DNA of 64,000 nucleotides. Source: Methylocystis sp. IM3. GTDB taxonomy: Bacteria > Pseudomonadota > Alphaproteobacteria > Rhizobiales > Beijerinckiaceae. Numbering within the stretch: the stretch's first letter is position 1; every line of letters starts with the position of its first letter. The stretch spans positions 3,082,501 to 3,146,500 of the forward strand of contig NZ_JBBPBZ010000002.1 in the NCBI RefSeq assembly GCF_038070105.1. The letters run 5' to 3'. The notes under the pieces are model-generated. The model ran no database searches. It was not told the origin of the DNA and was given only the letters and a program-made list of their open reading frames with translations. Below are positions 26,066-40,010 of the stretch, in pieces. A program made the position numbers and the translations under genes.

Positions 26066-26674
26066 TTAAATCACAACGACAGGCGTGCCAACCTTGACGC
26101 GGTTGTAAAGGTCGATCGCGTCGATGTCCCGCATCCGGATGCAGCCGGAGGAAACGCCCTGGCCGATCTTCTCGGGCTCGTTGGTGCCGTGGATGCGGTA
26201 AAGCGTGTCCTTGCCGCCCTGATAAAGATAAAGCGCGCGCGAGCCGAGCGGATTGTCGGGACCGCCGGGCAGGCCGCCGGCGTCTGCCGTTGGCTGGAGA
26301 TGCGGCCAACGCTCGAGCATGTCCTTGGGCGGAACCCAACGCGGCCATTCCTGCATGCCGCCGATATAGGCGCGACCGGTCCAGCCCATCGCCTCCTGCC
26401 CCGTCGCCACGCCGTAGCGCACGGCCTTGCCGCCGGGCATGATGTAGTAAAGGAAATGCGACCGGGAATCGACGACGATCGAGCCCACGGGCTCATTCGT
26501 CTTGTAATCGACGAGGTAGCGGTCGAACTCCGAACTGATCTGAGCCTTGGGGGCAAGGGCCAGAAATTCCGCGTCGCGCGCTGAGAGTTTGGGGTCAGGC
26601 ACCCGAACGCCGCTGTAGCAGCCCGCCAAAACGAGTGCGGACAGCGAAATCGCAGCCATAGTCTCCCACTTCAT
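26066..26674 (-). CDS. L,D-transpeptidase lipoprotein (YkuD domain)
   Basis: Lipid-anchored L,D-transpeptidase of 202 residues. The start is the ATG at 26674 with GGAGAGGAG upstream; a longer in-frame start at 26740 lacks this. A lipobox LAGC puts the acylated Cys at about residue 19. The YkuD domain covers about residues 60-202 and ends with the catalytic segment YRIHGTNEPEKIGQGVSSGCIRM, with Cys as nucleophile. It should act in the periplasm from the membrane on peptidoglycan tetrapeptides. It is monocistronic, with its own terminator, and divergent from the deacetylase-family gene. Confidence 0.9.
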   Translation of the reverse strand: MKWETMAAISLSALVLAGCYSGVRVPDPKLSARDAEFLALAPKAQISSEFDRYLVDYKTNEPVGSIVVDSRSHFLYYIMPGGKAVRYGVATGQEAMGWTGRAYIGGMQEWPRWVPPKDMLERWPHLQPTADAGGLPGGPDNPLGSRALYLYQGGKDTLYRIHGTNEPEKIGQGVSSGCIRMRDIDAIDLYNRVKVGTPVVVI

Positions 26675-26932
26675 CAGCACGCTCCTCTCCGCCGCAAGTC
26701 CCAATTCTTGAAAATCCCTTACCACGAACCCGCCGCCCATAGTCCGCTTTCCGCCCTGCTATCGCCAATAATCTTGGAGGTGTTGCGCGAGCGCCACGGG
26801 AAGGCCCCCCCGTCCGCGGCCGCCTCGGGAACGGGGAGGCCGAAGGACCGTCTTCCATTTTTCATGGACATTGGCGAAAAACAGCCCAATAAAAGGCGGT
26901 CCGCGGGTGGCGGCCGGTAAAGCGGCGAGCTG

Positions 26933-27862
26933 GTGAAAACCCTTCTCTTCACACATGCGAGCGGCCTCGCGCACGAGATGGGTCCGGGCCACCCGGAGCG
27001 CCCCGATCGGCTGCGCGCGATCGAGCGCGAGCTCGAGGGGGAGGCCTTCCAGTTCCTCAGCCGCGTCGAGGCCCCCGCCGCGCCCTTCGAGGCGCTGCTG
27101 CGGGTGCATCCGCAGGAGTATCTGTCGGCGCTCCAGGAGGCGCAGCCGCGGGAGGGCTATGCGGCGCTCGACAGCGACACGGTGATGTGCCCCAGGACGC
27201 TGGAAGCCATCTGGCGCGCTTCCGGCGGGGCCGTGGCGGCCGTGGACGAGGTGATGCGCGGCGCCGCCGACACGGCCTTCGTGGCGGCGCGCCCGCCGGG
27301 CCACCACGCGGGCGTCCGCAATCCGATGGGCTTCTGCTTCGTCAACAATGTCGCCGTCGCCGCGCGTCATGCGCAGGCCGCCCATGGCGCCGAGCGGGTG
27401 GCGATCGTCGATTTCGACGTGCATCATGGCAATGGCACGCAGGATATTTTCTGGTCCGACGACAGCGTGCTGTTCTGCTCGACCCATCAGGCGCCCTTCT
27501 ATCCCGGCACCGGCGGCTACAACGAGACCGGGGAGCACGACACGGTCGTGAATGCGCCGCTGCGCGCCGGCTCGACGGGCGACGTCTTCCAGGAGGCGCT
27601 GGCCGAGCGCATCCTGCCGCGCCTGCGCGACTTCGGCCCCGATCTCATTCTCATCTCGGCGGGTTTCGACGCCCATGAGCGCGACCCGCTGGGCGGCCTG
27701 CGCCTCACCGAGCAGGATTTCAGCGAGGCGACCAAGCGCCTCATGGATGTCGCGGACAGAAAATGCGGCGGCCGGATCGTGTCGCTGCTCGAAGGCGGCT
27801 ACGACCTCGAAGGCCTCTCCCGCAGCGTCTCGGCGCATGTGCGCGCGCTGATGGGGGCCTGA
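26933..27862 (+). CDS. Histone-deacetylase-family protein (acetylpolyamine/AcuC-like amidohydrolase)
   Basis: Zn-dependent deacetylase of the arginase/HDAC fold, 309 residues. Family landmarks are GHPERPDRLRAIE at residues 18-30, the catalytic RPPGHHAG near residue 125, the metal-binding DFDVHHGNGTQ at about 162, and AGFDAHERDPLGG near 243; the C-terminal LLEGGYDLEGL is also typical. The start is GTG at 26933 (no ATG close by). The substrate could be acetylpolyamines, acetylated lysines or acetoin-pathway targets; sequence alone does not decide. A strong bidirectional terminator follows. Confidence 0.88.
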   Translation: MKTLLFTHASGLAHEMGPGHPERPDRLRAIERELEGEAFQFLSRVEAPAAPFEALLRVHPQEYLSALQEAQPREGYAALDSDTVMCPRTLEAIWRASGGAVAAVDEVMRGAADTAFVAARPPGHHAGVRNPMGFCFVNNVAVAARHAQAAHGAERVAIVDFDVHHGNGTQDIFWSDDSVLFCSTHQAPFYPGTGGYNETGEHDTVVNAPLRAGSTGDVFQEALAERILPRLRDFGPDLILISAGFDAHERDPLGGLRLTEQDFSEATKRLMDVADRKCGGRIVSLLEGGYDLEGLSRSVSAHVRALMGA

Positions 27863-27883
27863 GCGGCGCGATCGAAAAACACA

Positions 27884-27916
27884 AAAAACCGCGAGACGAG
27901 ACGTCTCGCGGTTTTT
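27884..27916. terminator. Bidirectional terminator between the deacetylase gene and rpmJ
   Basis: A perfect 15-bp stem, AAAAACCGCGAGACG and CGTCTCGCGGTTTTT, with loop AGA. It has A-run and T-run on both sides, so it can stop the + strand deacetylase transcript and the minus strand rpmJ transcript. Confidence 0.9.
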
Positions 27917-27946
27917 GAAATGGCTCGAAGGGCTGGGCGGGGGCTT

Positions 27947-28072
27947 TTAGCCCTGGCGGGCCTTGTAGCGCTTCTGGACCTTGTTGATGACGTAAACGCG
28001 GCCCTTGCGGCGCACGATCTGGTTGGCGCGGTGGCGCGAACGCAGGGACTTCAGAGAGTTGCGGACTTTCAT
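27947..28072 (-). CDS. rpmJ: Ribosomal protein bL36, cysteine-free type
   Basis: Large-subunit ribosomal protein of 41 residues ([14 protein letters not shown] start, [11 protein letters not shown] end). It lacks the four zinc ligands of classical L36, so it is the C-minus, zinc-independent form, which is the usual one in alphaproteobacteria. The start at 28072 has GAGGATAG upstream. It lies 91 bp downstream of the TonB-dependent receptor on the same strand and is closed by the terminator at 27884-27916. Confidence 0.93.
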   Translation of the reverse strand: MKVRNSLKSLRSRHRANQIVRRKGRVYVINKVQKRYKARQG

Positions 28073-28163
28073 CTTTCTATCCTCGGCAATAGAACACTGG
28101 CCGGGGATAACGCCCAGCGCCTCGTTGGCGACGCCTATGCCAAATTTCGCGCCGCGGATCAAG

Positions 28164-30458
28164 CTAAAACAGGATATTGACGAACATCCGCAGATTGGCC
28201 CCCGGCAGCAGGACTTCGTTCTTGCGGAAAGAGACGCTGTTGCGGATGTCCGCATTGAGGAGATTATTGCCGGCGAGGCCGAGAGTCATCTCCCGGGCGA
28301 CCGGGTGGCCGGGGGCGAAGGCGATGCGGTAGCTCAATTCCGCCTTCAGCAGATCATAGCCTTTCGTGGGCGTCTCACCTGTCTCGGCGATCGCGTTCTG
28401 CGCGAAGGCGTGCAGCAGATTGACCCGCGCGACCCACTGGGCGTCGCGCCAGACGAGGCCGCCGCCGAGCCGCGCCGGAGGGATGCGGGGCACATTGCCG
28501 CCGCCCGTGAAGCTCGCCCGCACCACGTCGAACTGGCTCTCGACGCCGAGGGTCCCGCCCGCGAGCGGCGCGAGATCGATCTGGCTCTGGAATTCTGCGC
28601 CTCTAAAAACCGCGTCGCGCTGCGCATAGAAGGCCTGCGCCAGATCGCCGCCCTCGCCCAAGGGCGTGCAACTTGCGGCAAGAGCCGCGCAGCTCTCGCC
28701 CGTGAGATTGCGAAAGATGAAATCATCGAAGCGCGTATAGAAAAGGCTGCCCTCGAAGCGCAGCCCTCCCGTTGCGCGGCGCAGGCTGAGCTCGAAGGTT
28801 TTCGCGCCCTCGATGTTCAGCCTGGGGTCGCCGATGTCGAATGTGCCGGTCGCTTCGTGCGGGCCGCGGGAGAAGAGCTCGGCCGCCCGCGGGGCGCGCT
28901 CCGCGTATAGCGCCGTCAGACTCGCGGTCATGTCGCCCGGCAGGTCCTGCAGGAAACCCAGCGCGCCGCTGACGGGCGTGAAGGCGCGGCTGCGCGGGAA
29001 GGAAACGCCCGGGTCGATCCGCGAATCGGGCATGGCCCCGAGAATTTGCGCATGTTCGACCCGGCCGGCGAATTGCAGGCGTTGCGCCGGGTTGAAGATC
29101 AGCTCGTTGAACAGGAAGCCTGCGACGCTTCTCGTGCGGTTGGGATCGAAGAGCCCGCCTTCCGCGCCTGACGCCGTCAGGGCCTGATGGGCGCCCTGGA
29201 GCCCGAAGGAGGTCTCGAGCGTCCCGAAGGGCAGCGCCACCGGCTCGAGCAGCGTCTCGACCCGCGTCTCGAGCTCCTGATTGGTAAAGGTCTGCTGGGC
29301 CCCGTCCAAGCCGTCGGCGAAGGCCATTTCATTGTGCCTGTAGTCCCCGAGGCCCACCCAGAACCTTATGGCGCGCACATGGCCGCCGCGGGGCCGCACT
29401 TCGCCCTTCGAGGCGATGCGCGTCTGGCGCATGTCGATCCGCGCATCCGCCTCGCTCGGCTCTACGCCGGGGATGTGGTAGCGGCTGGCGAATTGCGTCA
29501 CCGAAAAGCCGACGCGTCCCGCGTCGAAGAGATAGGTTCCGCCGAGCGCGGCCGAGCCCATGCGCATCGCCGAATTGGGCTGGCGTCCATAGACCGGCGG
29601 CGGCGGATCGGGCGGGAAGAGATAGGGATAGGCGGGGATGGCGTAATCGCCGGCGCGACGGCCAGCGACATCTGCATGGACGAGAAAGGCGCCGCGCCCC
29701 GCGTCGAGCAGGGTGGCGTTCTCCAGCGCGCCGTCGACGGTAGAGGCGGCGGCGCGAGTTTCAACCGCCGCGCATCCCGACTCGCGGAACCGGACGGCGT
29801 CGTCGCAGGGCGGTCGGTCGGGAATGCGGTTGTTTTCGACGTTCACGACGCCGCCCATGGCGGCGGCGCCCCAGCGCAGGGTCGCGGGGCCGCGGATCAC
29901 CTCAAGGCGATTGGCGCCCAGCGGATCGAGCGGGACGCCGTGGTCCTCGCCCAGTTCCGAGACGCCGCTGGCGGCGACGCCGTTCTCCTGAATCCGGACC
30001 CGGTAATTGTCGAGCCCGCGCACCACGGGGCGGCTCGCGGCGCCCGGCGCATAGCTCGACCCGGTGACCCCAGGCTTGTCGAAGAGCACGTCGCCAAGCG
30101 TCGCGCCGGGCAGACGCCGCAGCGCCTCTCTGGAAACGACCAGAGTCGAACCGATCTGGTCCGCCACGATGGGCAGATCGTCTCGCAGCGCAACCGGCGG
30201 GGCGGTGGCGGGCAAAACCGGCGCAGCGGCGGGACGACGTTGCGCCGTGGCGCTTTGCGCTTTTGCGATCTTCGCTGGTGGGCGGCGCTTCGCGGCGCCG
30301 ATCTCGATCGCTGGCAGCGCCTGCTGGGCATCCGCCAAGCCCGGCGCCATCGCAAGGAGCGCCGCGACGCCAAATCTCGAACCCCGTGACGCGGACCCGG
30401 CGCGCGCGGCGCTCCTCTCGGCTCCGGCAGAGACATCGCGCAACAGCAAGGCGCTCAC
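28164..30458 (-). CDS. TonB-dependent outer-membrane receptor, probably zinc (ZnuD-like)
   Basis: Outer-membrane TonB-dependent receptor of about 764 residues. A signal-peptide-like segment ends ...GLADAQQ near residue 45. The plug domain is at about residues 90-215 ([54 protein letters not shown]), and a beta-barrel follows, ending in the terminal aromatic NILF. The start is taken as GTG at 30458 without a good RBS. The promoter region holds a Zur-like palindrome, and the [16 protein letters not shown] region resembles ZnuD-type zinc receptors, so zinc uptake is the best inference; another metal complex is possible. It lies 50 bp after queC on the same strand. Confidence 0.85.
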   Translation of the reverse strand: MSALLLRDVSAGAERSAARAGSASRGSRFGVAALLAMAPGLADAQQALPAIEIGAAKRRPPAKIAKAQSATAQRRPAAAPVLPATAPPVALRDDLPIVADQIGSTLVVSREALRRLPGATLGDVLFDKPGVTGSSYAPGAASRPVVRGLDNYRVRIQENGVAASGVSELGEDHGVPLDPLGANRLEVIRGPATLRWGAAAMGGVVNVENNRIPDRPPCDDAVRFRESGCAAVETRAAASTVDGALENATLLDAGRGAFLVHADVAGRRAGDYAIPAYPYLFPPDPPPPVYGRQPNSAMRMGSAALGGTYLFDAGRVGFSVTQFASRYHIPGVEPSEADARIDMRQTRIASKGEVRPRGGHVRAIRFWVGLGDYRHNEMAFADGLDGAQQTFTNQELETRVETLLEPVALPFGTLETSFGLQGAHQALTASGAEGGLFDPNRTRSVAGFLFNELIFNPAQRLQFAGRVEHAQILGAMPDSRIDPGVSFPRSRAFTPVSGALGFLQDLPGDMTASLTALYAERAPRAAELFSRGPHEATGTFDIGDPRLNIEGAKTFELSLRRATGGLRFEGSLFYTRFDDFIFRNLTGESCAALAASCTPLGEGGDLAQAFYAQRDAVFRGAEFQSQIDLAPLAGGTLGVESQFDVVRASFTGGGNVPRIPPARLGGGLVWRDAQWVARVNLLHAFAQNAIAETGETPTKGYDLLKAELSYRIAFAPGHPVAREMTLGLAGNNLLNADIRNSVSFRKNEVLLPGANLRMFVNILF

Positions 30459-30465
30459 CCATGTA

Positions 30466-30492
30466 ATGTTATAACATGCACGTTATAACATT
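30466..30492 (-). promoter_or_regulatory. Zur-like operator
   Basis: The 24-bp imperfect palindrome at 30467-30490 has outer arms TGTTATAAC and GTTATAACA around ATGCAC, with flanking A/T. This matches the A/T-rich GTTATA-type dyads of alphaproteobacterial Zur sites. It sits directly upstream of the TonB receptor start and overlaps the -10 region. Confidence 0.65.
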
Positions 30493-30514
30493 TTATGGTC
30501 TCAGCCGGTCAAGT
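30485..30514 (-). promoter_or_regulatory. Promoter of the TonB-dependent receptor
   Basis: On the minus strand TTGACC is followed after about 18 bp by TTATAA, which lies inside the Zur-like palindrome. The transcript would begin about 25 nt before the GTG at 30458. It starts at the extreme 3' end of queC, so the receptor can be expressed separately. Confidence 0.5.
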
Positions 30515-31240
30515 CTCCGCCTCGGCCGAGAATTTTTGCCATCCGGCCGCGCGCAGCTTGCAGGCGGGGCATTCGCCGCAGCCATGGCCCCAGTCGAAGC
30601 GGCGGCCGCGCTCGCCGAGGTAGCAGGTGTGGCTTTCCTCGACGATGAGCTCGACCAGCGCAGAGCCGCCCAACTCCTTGGCCAGCCGCCAGGTCGCGGC
30701 CTTGTCGAGCCACATCAGGGGCGTGTGGATTTCGATTTCGGCGGCCATGCCGAGACAGAGCGCGCGGTTCATGGCGCGAATGGCCTCATGGCGGCAGTCG
30801 GGATAGCCCGAATAATCCGTTTCGCACATGCCCCCGACCAGATCGGACACGCCGCGGCGATAGGCGAGCGCCCCCGCGAAAGTGAGAAAGACGAGATTGC
30901 GCCCCGGCACAAACGTGTTGGGCAGGCCGTCCTCGCGCAGGGCGATTTCCGCGTCGCGGGTCAGCGCCGTGTCAGAGATGGCGCCGAGCGCCTCGAGGGA
31001 CAGCGTATGATCCTCGCCGAGCCTCTGGCGCCAGAGCGGCGAGATCGCCGCGAGGCCGTCGCGCAACTTCTCGCGCTGGGCGAGCTCGATGCGGTGGCGC
31101 TGCCCATAGTCGAAACCGACCGTCTCCACACGGGCGAAATGGGCGAGCGCCCAGGCGAGGCAGGTCGTCGAATCCTGTCCGCCCGAAAAGAGCACCAGAG
31201 CGGCGGAGTCGGGAGAAGGATGAGCGTCGTGGGATGTCAT
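30509..31240 (-). CDS. queC: 7-cyano-7-deazaguanine synthase
   Basis: ATP-dependent enzyme that converts 7-carboxy-7-deazaguanine to preQ0 for queuosine. The 243-residue product has the PP-loop SGGQDSTT at residues 19-26, the [11 protein letters not shown] block near residue 44 and the C-terminal zinc cysteines in [23 protein letters not shown]. The start is the ATG at 31240. queF lies 3.0 kb away (34220-34681), so two steps of the pathway are nearby but not in one operon. A promoter for the next gene overlaps its end. Confidence 0.95.
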   Translation of the reverse strand: MTSHDAHPSPDSAALVLFSGGQDSTTCLAWALAHFARVETVGFDYGQRHRIELAQREKLRDGLAAISPLWRQRLGEDHTLSLEALGAISDTALTRDAEIALREDGLPNTFVPGRNLVFLTFAGALAYRRGVSDLVGGMCETDYSGYPDCRHEAIRAMNRALCLGMAAEIEIHTPLMWLDKAATWRLAKELGGSALVELIVEESHTCYLGERGRRFDWGHGCGECPACKLRAAGWQKFSAEAET

Positions 31241-31285
31241 GGCGCGCGAGCCTAGACCAGTTTTGCGCCCGTCAGAAGTCCGGCG

Positions 31286-32842
31286 TCAGGCCGCCGGGCG
31301 ATTGGCGCCGGCGTCCTTGCCTCGCTGACGACCTGTCGTATCGAACCTTGGCAGAGCGTTCATGACGCGTTGCGGGGGGAAGATGACGATCGCCTGCGTG
31401 CCCTCGCGCACCTTCGACCGAAGCATGAACTGCCCGCCATGGAGCTCGACGAGCCCCTTGACGATCGGCAGGCCGAGGCCGGAGCCCTCGTCTGCATTCT
31501 TCTGCGCCAGCGCCCCCCGGCCGAAGGAGGACATGACGACGGCGATCTCCTCCTCGGGAATGCCCGGACCCGTGTCGGTGATGGCGATATATTGGCCGCC
31601 GGCGCTGGTCCAGCCGACCTTCAGCGTCACCTGCCCGCCTCGCGGCGTGAATTTGATCGCATTGGTCAGCAGGTTGAGGATGACCTGGCGCACCGCGCGC
31701 TCGTCGGCCCAGATGCGCGGCAGGCTGGGCTCGACCGCCTCGATCAGCTCGATGTCCCGCTTCTCGGCGCGCAGGTTGAGAAGATGACGGCAATCCTGAG
31801 CGATGGCGATGAGGGAGACGCTCTCCTCCTTGAGATCGTAGCGCCCCGCCTCGACGCGCGAGAGATCGAGAATCTCGTTGATGAGCATCAGGAGATGCTG
31901 GCCGCTCGCATGAATGTCTGCGGAATAGTCGCGGTAGGCGGGATTGGCGTGGGCGCCGAACAGCTCGCTTTTGAGCACTTCGGAAAAGCCCAGTATGGCG
32001 TTCAGGGGCGTCCGAAGCTCGTGGCTCATCGTTGCGAGGAAGCGCGACTTGGCCAGATTGGCCTCCTCCGCGCGCCGGCGCGCCTCGTCGGAATTGGCCT
32101 TGGCCTGCTCGAGCTCCGCGATCAGTTCGTTCTTCTCGGCGCGGACGAACAGGCTCTCGGAGGCGAGATGATGGAAGCGTCTGGCCAGGCTGTAGAAAAA
32201 GAACTGCGCGGACGCGACCATGGCCAGCAGGGCCACGAGCGTCTCTGCGGCGCCGCGATTGATGAAGGCGACATAGGCGACAGCCGTGATCGAACTCGGC
32301 GCGATCGCCGCGTAAACCGCGGCGGGCACTGTCGCCGTGATCATTGTGTTGAAGGCGGAGGAAAGCAGGAGCATGACCACGACGAGCGTGCGTGCGTCCG
32401 GATTCTTGACGCTGAGCAGCATCGCCGCATAGCCGGCCCAGACGGCGCCATGCAGGAATTCGGCCGCCATGAATTTGGTCCGCCACTCCCTCACGGAGAC
32501 CCTGGAATCCTCCAGGCCGCGCAGGCTCCTCGCCATGAAGCGGCAGAGGATCAGACTCGAAAAAGCGAGCGCGATCCAGATGAGCATCCTCTGGCCGGGA
32601 ACCCAGAAACAGGCGAGAAGCGCCATCGCCAGAATGAGCCATGCCGCAAAAAGCGTCGAATTGTCTCGCGTTTCCGCGTAGGCGCGCAGCAGCTCGAGAT
32701 CGGCGCCCCGGCGGCCCGTGTCGGAGGTCGTCAGGCGCTCGCGCGCCTCGCGCAGGCGCGCGCCCATGCGGCGCTTGCGGGTCGCGGTCTGCGGGTCGAG
32801 GCCGCGGCCCCGTTCGATCATCTCGGCGGTGACTTCGCTCAT
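31286..32842 (-). CDS. Membrane sensor histidine kinase (HisKA/HATPase)
   Basis: Two-component sensor kinase of 518 residues from the ATG at 32842. The N-terminal part has paired hydrophobic helices (about residues 62-100 and 125-220, six or so segments) with no large periplasmic domain. A coiled coil (about 225-262) leads to the HisKA dimerisation helix with phospho-acceptor His274 in MSHELRTPLN, and the ATPase domain with NLLTNAIKFTPRGG, DTGPGIP and GSGLGLPIVKGL boxes. The catalytic core resembles PleC/DivJ-type alphaproteobacterial kinases. No response regulator is adjacent. It is divergent from the GST gene. Confidence 0.9.
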   Translation of the reverse strand: MSEVTAEMIERGRGLDPQTATRKRRMGARLREARERLTTSDTGRRGADLELLRAYAETRDNSTLFAAWLILAMALLACFWVPGQRMLIWIALAFSSLILCRFMARSLRGLEDSRVSVREWRTKFMAAEFLHGAVWAGYAAMLLSVKNPDARTLVVVMLLLSSAFNTMITATVPAAVYAAIAPSSITAVAYVAFINRGAAETLVALLAMVASAQFFFYSLARRFHHLASESLFVRAEKNELIAELEQAKANSDEARRRAEEANLAKSRFLATMSHELRTPLNAILGFSEVLKSELFGAHANPAYRDYSADIHASGQHLLMLINEILDLSRVEAGRYDLKEESVSLIAIAQDCRHLLNLRAEKRDIELIEAVEPSLPRIWADERAVRQVILNLLTNAIKFTPRGGQVTLKVGWTSAGGQYIAITDTGPGIPEEEIAVVMSSFGRGALAQKNADEGSGLGLPIVKGLVELHGGQFMLRSKVREGTQAIVIFPPQRVMNALPRFDTTGRQRGKDAGANRPAA

Positions 32843-32953
32843 GCTCACACTGCGGTGAAACGACGAACAGGGACTCTGCGCTCCAAATCTTAATGACACG
32901 CTCAAGCTGCGGTTCGAATTGAACCTGGCGCCTTTGCGATGGTAGGAGTCCTC

Positions 32954-33565
32954 ATGCTTCTCTACGACACGCCGCGCGCGCCCAACCCCAGGCGCGTTCG
33001 CATGTTTCTCGCGGAAAAGGGCGTCCCTGTCCCGATCCGCGAGATCGATCTCATGGCGTTGGAGCACAAGGGCGACGATTACGCTCGCATCAACCCGCTG
33101 ATGCGCGTGCCGGCCCTCGTGCTCGACGACGGCGCGGTGCTCACCGAAAGCGTGTCCATCTGCCGCTATATCGAGACGCTCTATCCCGAGCCCAACCTTT
33201 TCGGCCGCGACGGCCGCGAAGCGGCCTTCGTCGACATGTGGCAGCGGCGGATGGAGTTCGAGCTGTTCATGCCGGTGGCGCACGCCTTCCGCCACAGCCA
33301 TCCTCGGCTCGCCGCGCTGGAGCAGCCGCAGTTTCCTGAATTTGCCGAAGCGCAGCGCGCGCGGGCGGGCGGCTCGATGCGCTGGCTCGACGGCGAGTTG
33401 GCGGAGCGCCGCCATGTCGCGGGCGAGGCCTTCACCATCGCCGACATCACCGCCTTCGTCGCCCTGGAGCTGACGCCGCTCGCCCGCCTCGACATTCCCG
33501 AGGAGCTGGCGCATCTCGCGCGGTGGCGCGCGGATGTGGGGGCGCGGCCGAGCGCGGCCGCGTGA
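32954..33565 (+). CDS. Glutathione S-transferase family protein
   Basis: GST of 203 residues from the ATG at 32954, chosen because TAGGAG precedes it; an in-frame ATG at 32939 would place the RBS inside the gene. The thioredoxin-like N-terminal domain (MLLYDTPRAPNPRRVRMFL, residues 1-80) contains the cis-Pro segment RVPALVLDDG and the SVSICRYIE glutathione-binding turn. The helical C-terminal domain carries the N-capping motif FTIADITAF at about residue 160. The substrate is unknown. A UDG-like gene starts 13 bp after its stop. Confidence 0.9.
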   Translation: MLLYDTPRAPNPRRVRMFLAEKGVPVPIREIDLMALEHKGDDYARINPLMRVPALVLDDGAVLTESVSICRYIETLYPEPNLFGRDGREAAFVDMWQRRMEFELFMPVAHAFRHSHPRLAALEQPQFPEFAEAQRARAGGSMRWLDGELAERRHVAGEAFTIADITAFVALELTPLARLDIPEELAHLARWRADVGARPSAAA

Positions 33566-33578
33566 GAATCGGACCGGC

Positions 33579-34214
33579 ATGAGGCGCGACGCCGCCGAGA
33601 CCCTGGACGAACTGGCGGCGCGGATTCGCGCCTGCCGCCACTGCGCGCAGGCGCTCGCGCCCCTGCCGCACGCCCCGCGTCCCGTGTTCCGGGTCTCGGC
33701 CACGGCGCGGCTTCTCGTGGCGAGCCAGGCGCCGGGCAATCTCGTCAATCAGACCGGCATCCCCTTCAACGATCCTTCGGGCGAAAGGCTGCGCGCCTGG
33801 ATGGGAGTCGATCGCGACACCTTCTACGACGTCTCGCGCGTCGCCATCGTGCCGATGGGCTTCTGCTTTCCCGGCAATGACGCGGCCGGCGGCGACCTGC
33901 CGCCGCGCCCCGAATGCCGCCATCTCTGGCACGACGCCCTCTTCGCGGCCATGCCGCAGATCGAGACCGTGCTGGTTATCGGCCGCTATGCGCAGGCCTA
34001 TCATTTCGCCCGGCTCGGCCACGCCTTGCCGAAAGGCGCCAGCGTCTCCGAGACGGTCGCCCGCTGGCGGGAGTTTCAGGGCGCGAAGCCGCTCGTCTTC
34101 CCGCTGCCGCATCCTTCCTGGCGCAATACCGGATGGCTCAAGAAGAATCCCTGGTTCGAGGCGGAAGTGTTGCCGACCCTGCGCGCGGAGGTCGCGCGCC
34201 TGACGCGCGACTGA
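33579..34214 (+). CDS. Uracil-DNA glycosylase family protein
   Basis: Protein of 211 residues of the uracil-DNA-glycosylase superfamily. Motifs visible are LLVASQAPGNLVNQTGIPFNDPSG (active-site loop at about residues 43-65), GFCFPG, and the C-terminal LPHPSWRNTGWLKKNPWF loop, where HPS is the DNA-leucine-loop position. The N-terminal CRHC pair does not make a full 4Fe-4S ligand set, so it is not a standard family 4 enzyme. It follows the GST gene by 13 bp and is probably cotranscribed with it. DNA repair activity is inferred from the fold. Confidence 0.78.
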   Translation: MRRDAAETLDELAARIRACRHCAQALAPLPHAPRPVFRVSATARLLVASQAPGNLVNQTGIPFNDPSGERLRAWMGVDRDTFYDVSRVAIVPMGFCFPGNDAAGGDLPPRPECRHLWHDALFAAMPQIETVLVIGRYAQAYHFARLGHALPKGASVSETVARWREFQGAKPLVFPLPHPSWRNTGWLKKNPWFEAEVLPTLRAEVARLTRD

Positions 34215-34219
34215 CGGCC

Positions 34220-34681
34220 TTACCCCCGGCCGCGATAGGACGGCACGCCCTGATTGGGCAGCCACAGGCCCTCGGGCGCCGGGCCGGTCTGCCAGAACAC
34301 GTCGATCGGAATGCCGCCGCGCGGATACCAATAGCCGCCGATGCGCAGCCATTGAGGCTTCATCGCCGCCACGAGGTCGCGCGCGATGCGCAGCGTGCAG
34401 TCCTCGTGAAAGGCGCCGTGATTGCGGAAACTTCCGAGATAGAGCTTCAGCGTCTTCGATTCGACGAGCCATTCGCCGGGGACGTAGTCGATGACGATAT
34501 GCGCGAAGTCGGGCTGACCCGTCACAGGGCAGAGCGAGGTGAACTCGGGCGCGGTGAATCGCACGAGATAGGCGACGCCCTTGTGCGGATTGGGCACGAG
34601 GTCGAGCTCCGCCTCGTCCGGCGAGGCGGGAAGCTTCGTCTGCGCGCCGAGAAGCGACGCGCCTTCATGGATTTTGGTCAT
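34220..34681 (-). CDS. queF: NADPH-dependent 7-cyano-7-deazaguanine reductase
   Basis: Reduces preQ0 to preQ1 in queuosine synthesis (tunnelling-fold family). The 153-residue length is that of the short, YkvM-type QueF. The nucleophilic Cys51 is in [13 protein letters not shown], and the E(S/L)K-SLKLY-like signature appears as [20 protein letters not shown], followed by GGIPIDVFW. The start is the ATG at 34681. It ends 6 bp from the convergent UDG-like gene. With queC nearby it supports a complete preQ1 route in this organism. Confidence 0.95.
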   Translation of the reverse strand: MTKIHEGASLLGAQTKLPASPDEAELDLVPNPHKGVAYLVRFTAPEFTSLCPVTGQPDFAHIVIDYVPGEWLVESKTLKLYLGSFRNHGAFHEDCTLRIARDLVAAMKPQWLRIGGYWYPRGGIPIDVFWQTGPAPEGLWLPNQGVPSYRGRG

Positions 34682-34696
34682 GAGGGCTAGAGATAA

Positions 34697-37018
<2,322 letters not shown>

Positions 37019-37049
37019 TCGGTTGCAAAAACCGATCTGGCCGCTCTCT

Positions 37050-37168
37050 CCCTCCCCTTACGGGGAGGGTGGCGAGCGCAGCGAGCCGGGTGGGGTCCGG
37101 CTCAGTCTATTGCGACATTCCCCACCCGACCCGGCTTCGCCGGGCCACCCTCCCCGTAAAGGGGAGGG
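37050..37168. repeat. 119-bp composite inverted repeat between eno and valS
   Basis: Two family-A palindromes face each other. The left part, CCCTCCCCTTACGGGGAGGG followed by TGGC...GAGCCGGGTGGGG, is mirrored on the right by CCCCACCCGACCCGGC...GGGCCACCC and TCCCCGTAAAGGGGAGGG. The whole element could fold as one long hairpin with a central loop at about 37097-37127. It ends 30 bp before valS. Confidence 0.8.
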
Positions 37169-37197
37169 ATTTTTGTAACAGACACCCGGCTTCACCC

Positions 37198-39915
<2,718 letters not shown>

Positions 39916-39929
39916 GGCCGGTCGCAGGG

Positions 39930-39952
39930 ATGGCCGGGACAAGCCCGGCCAT
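39930..39952. repeat. REP-like palindrome, family B
   Basis: ATGGCCGGGACAAGCCCGGCCAT, a 23-bp palindrome. The same element, reversed and with one mismatch, is at 52278-52300. It lies between valS and polA. Confidence 0.75.
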
Positions 39953-40010
39953 GACGGAAGGCAAGCAAAGCAAGGGGAGACGCCGAAAAGACGGGAGGCT
40001 ACAATAGGCC

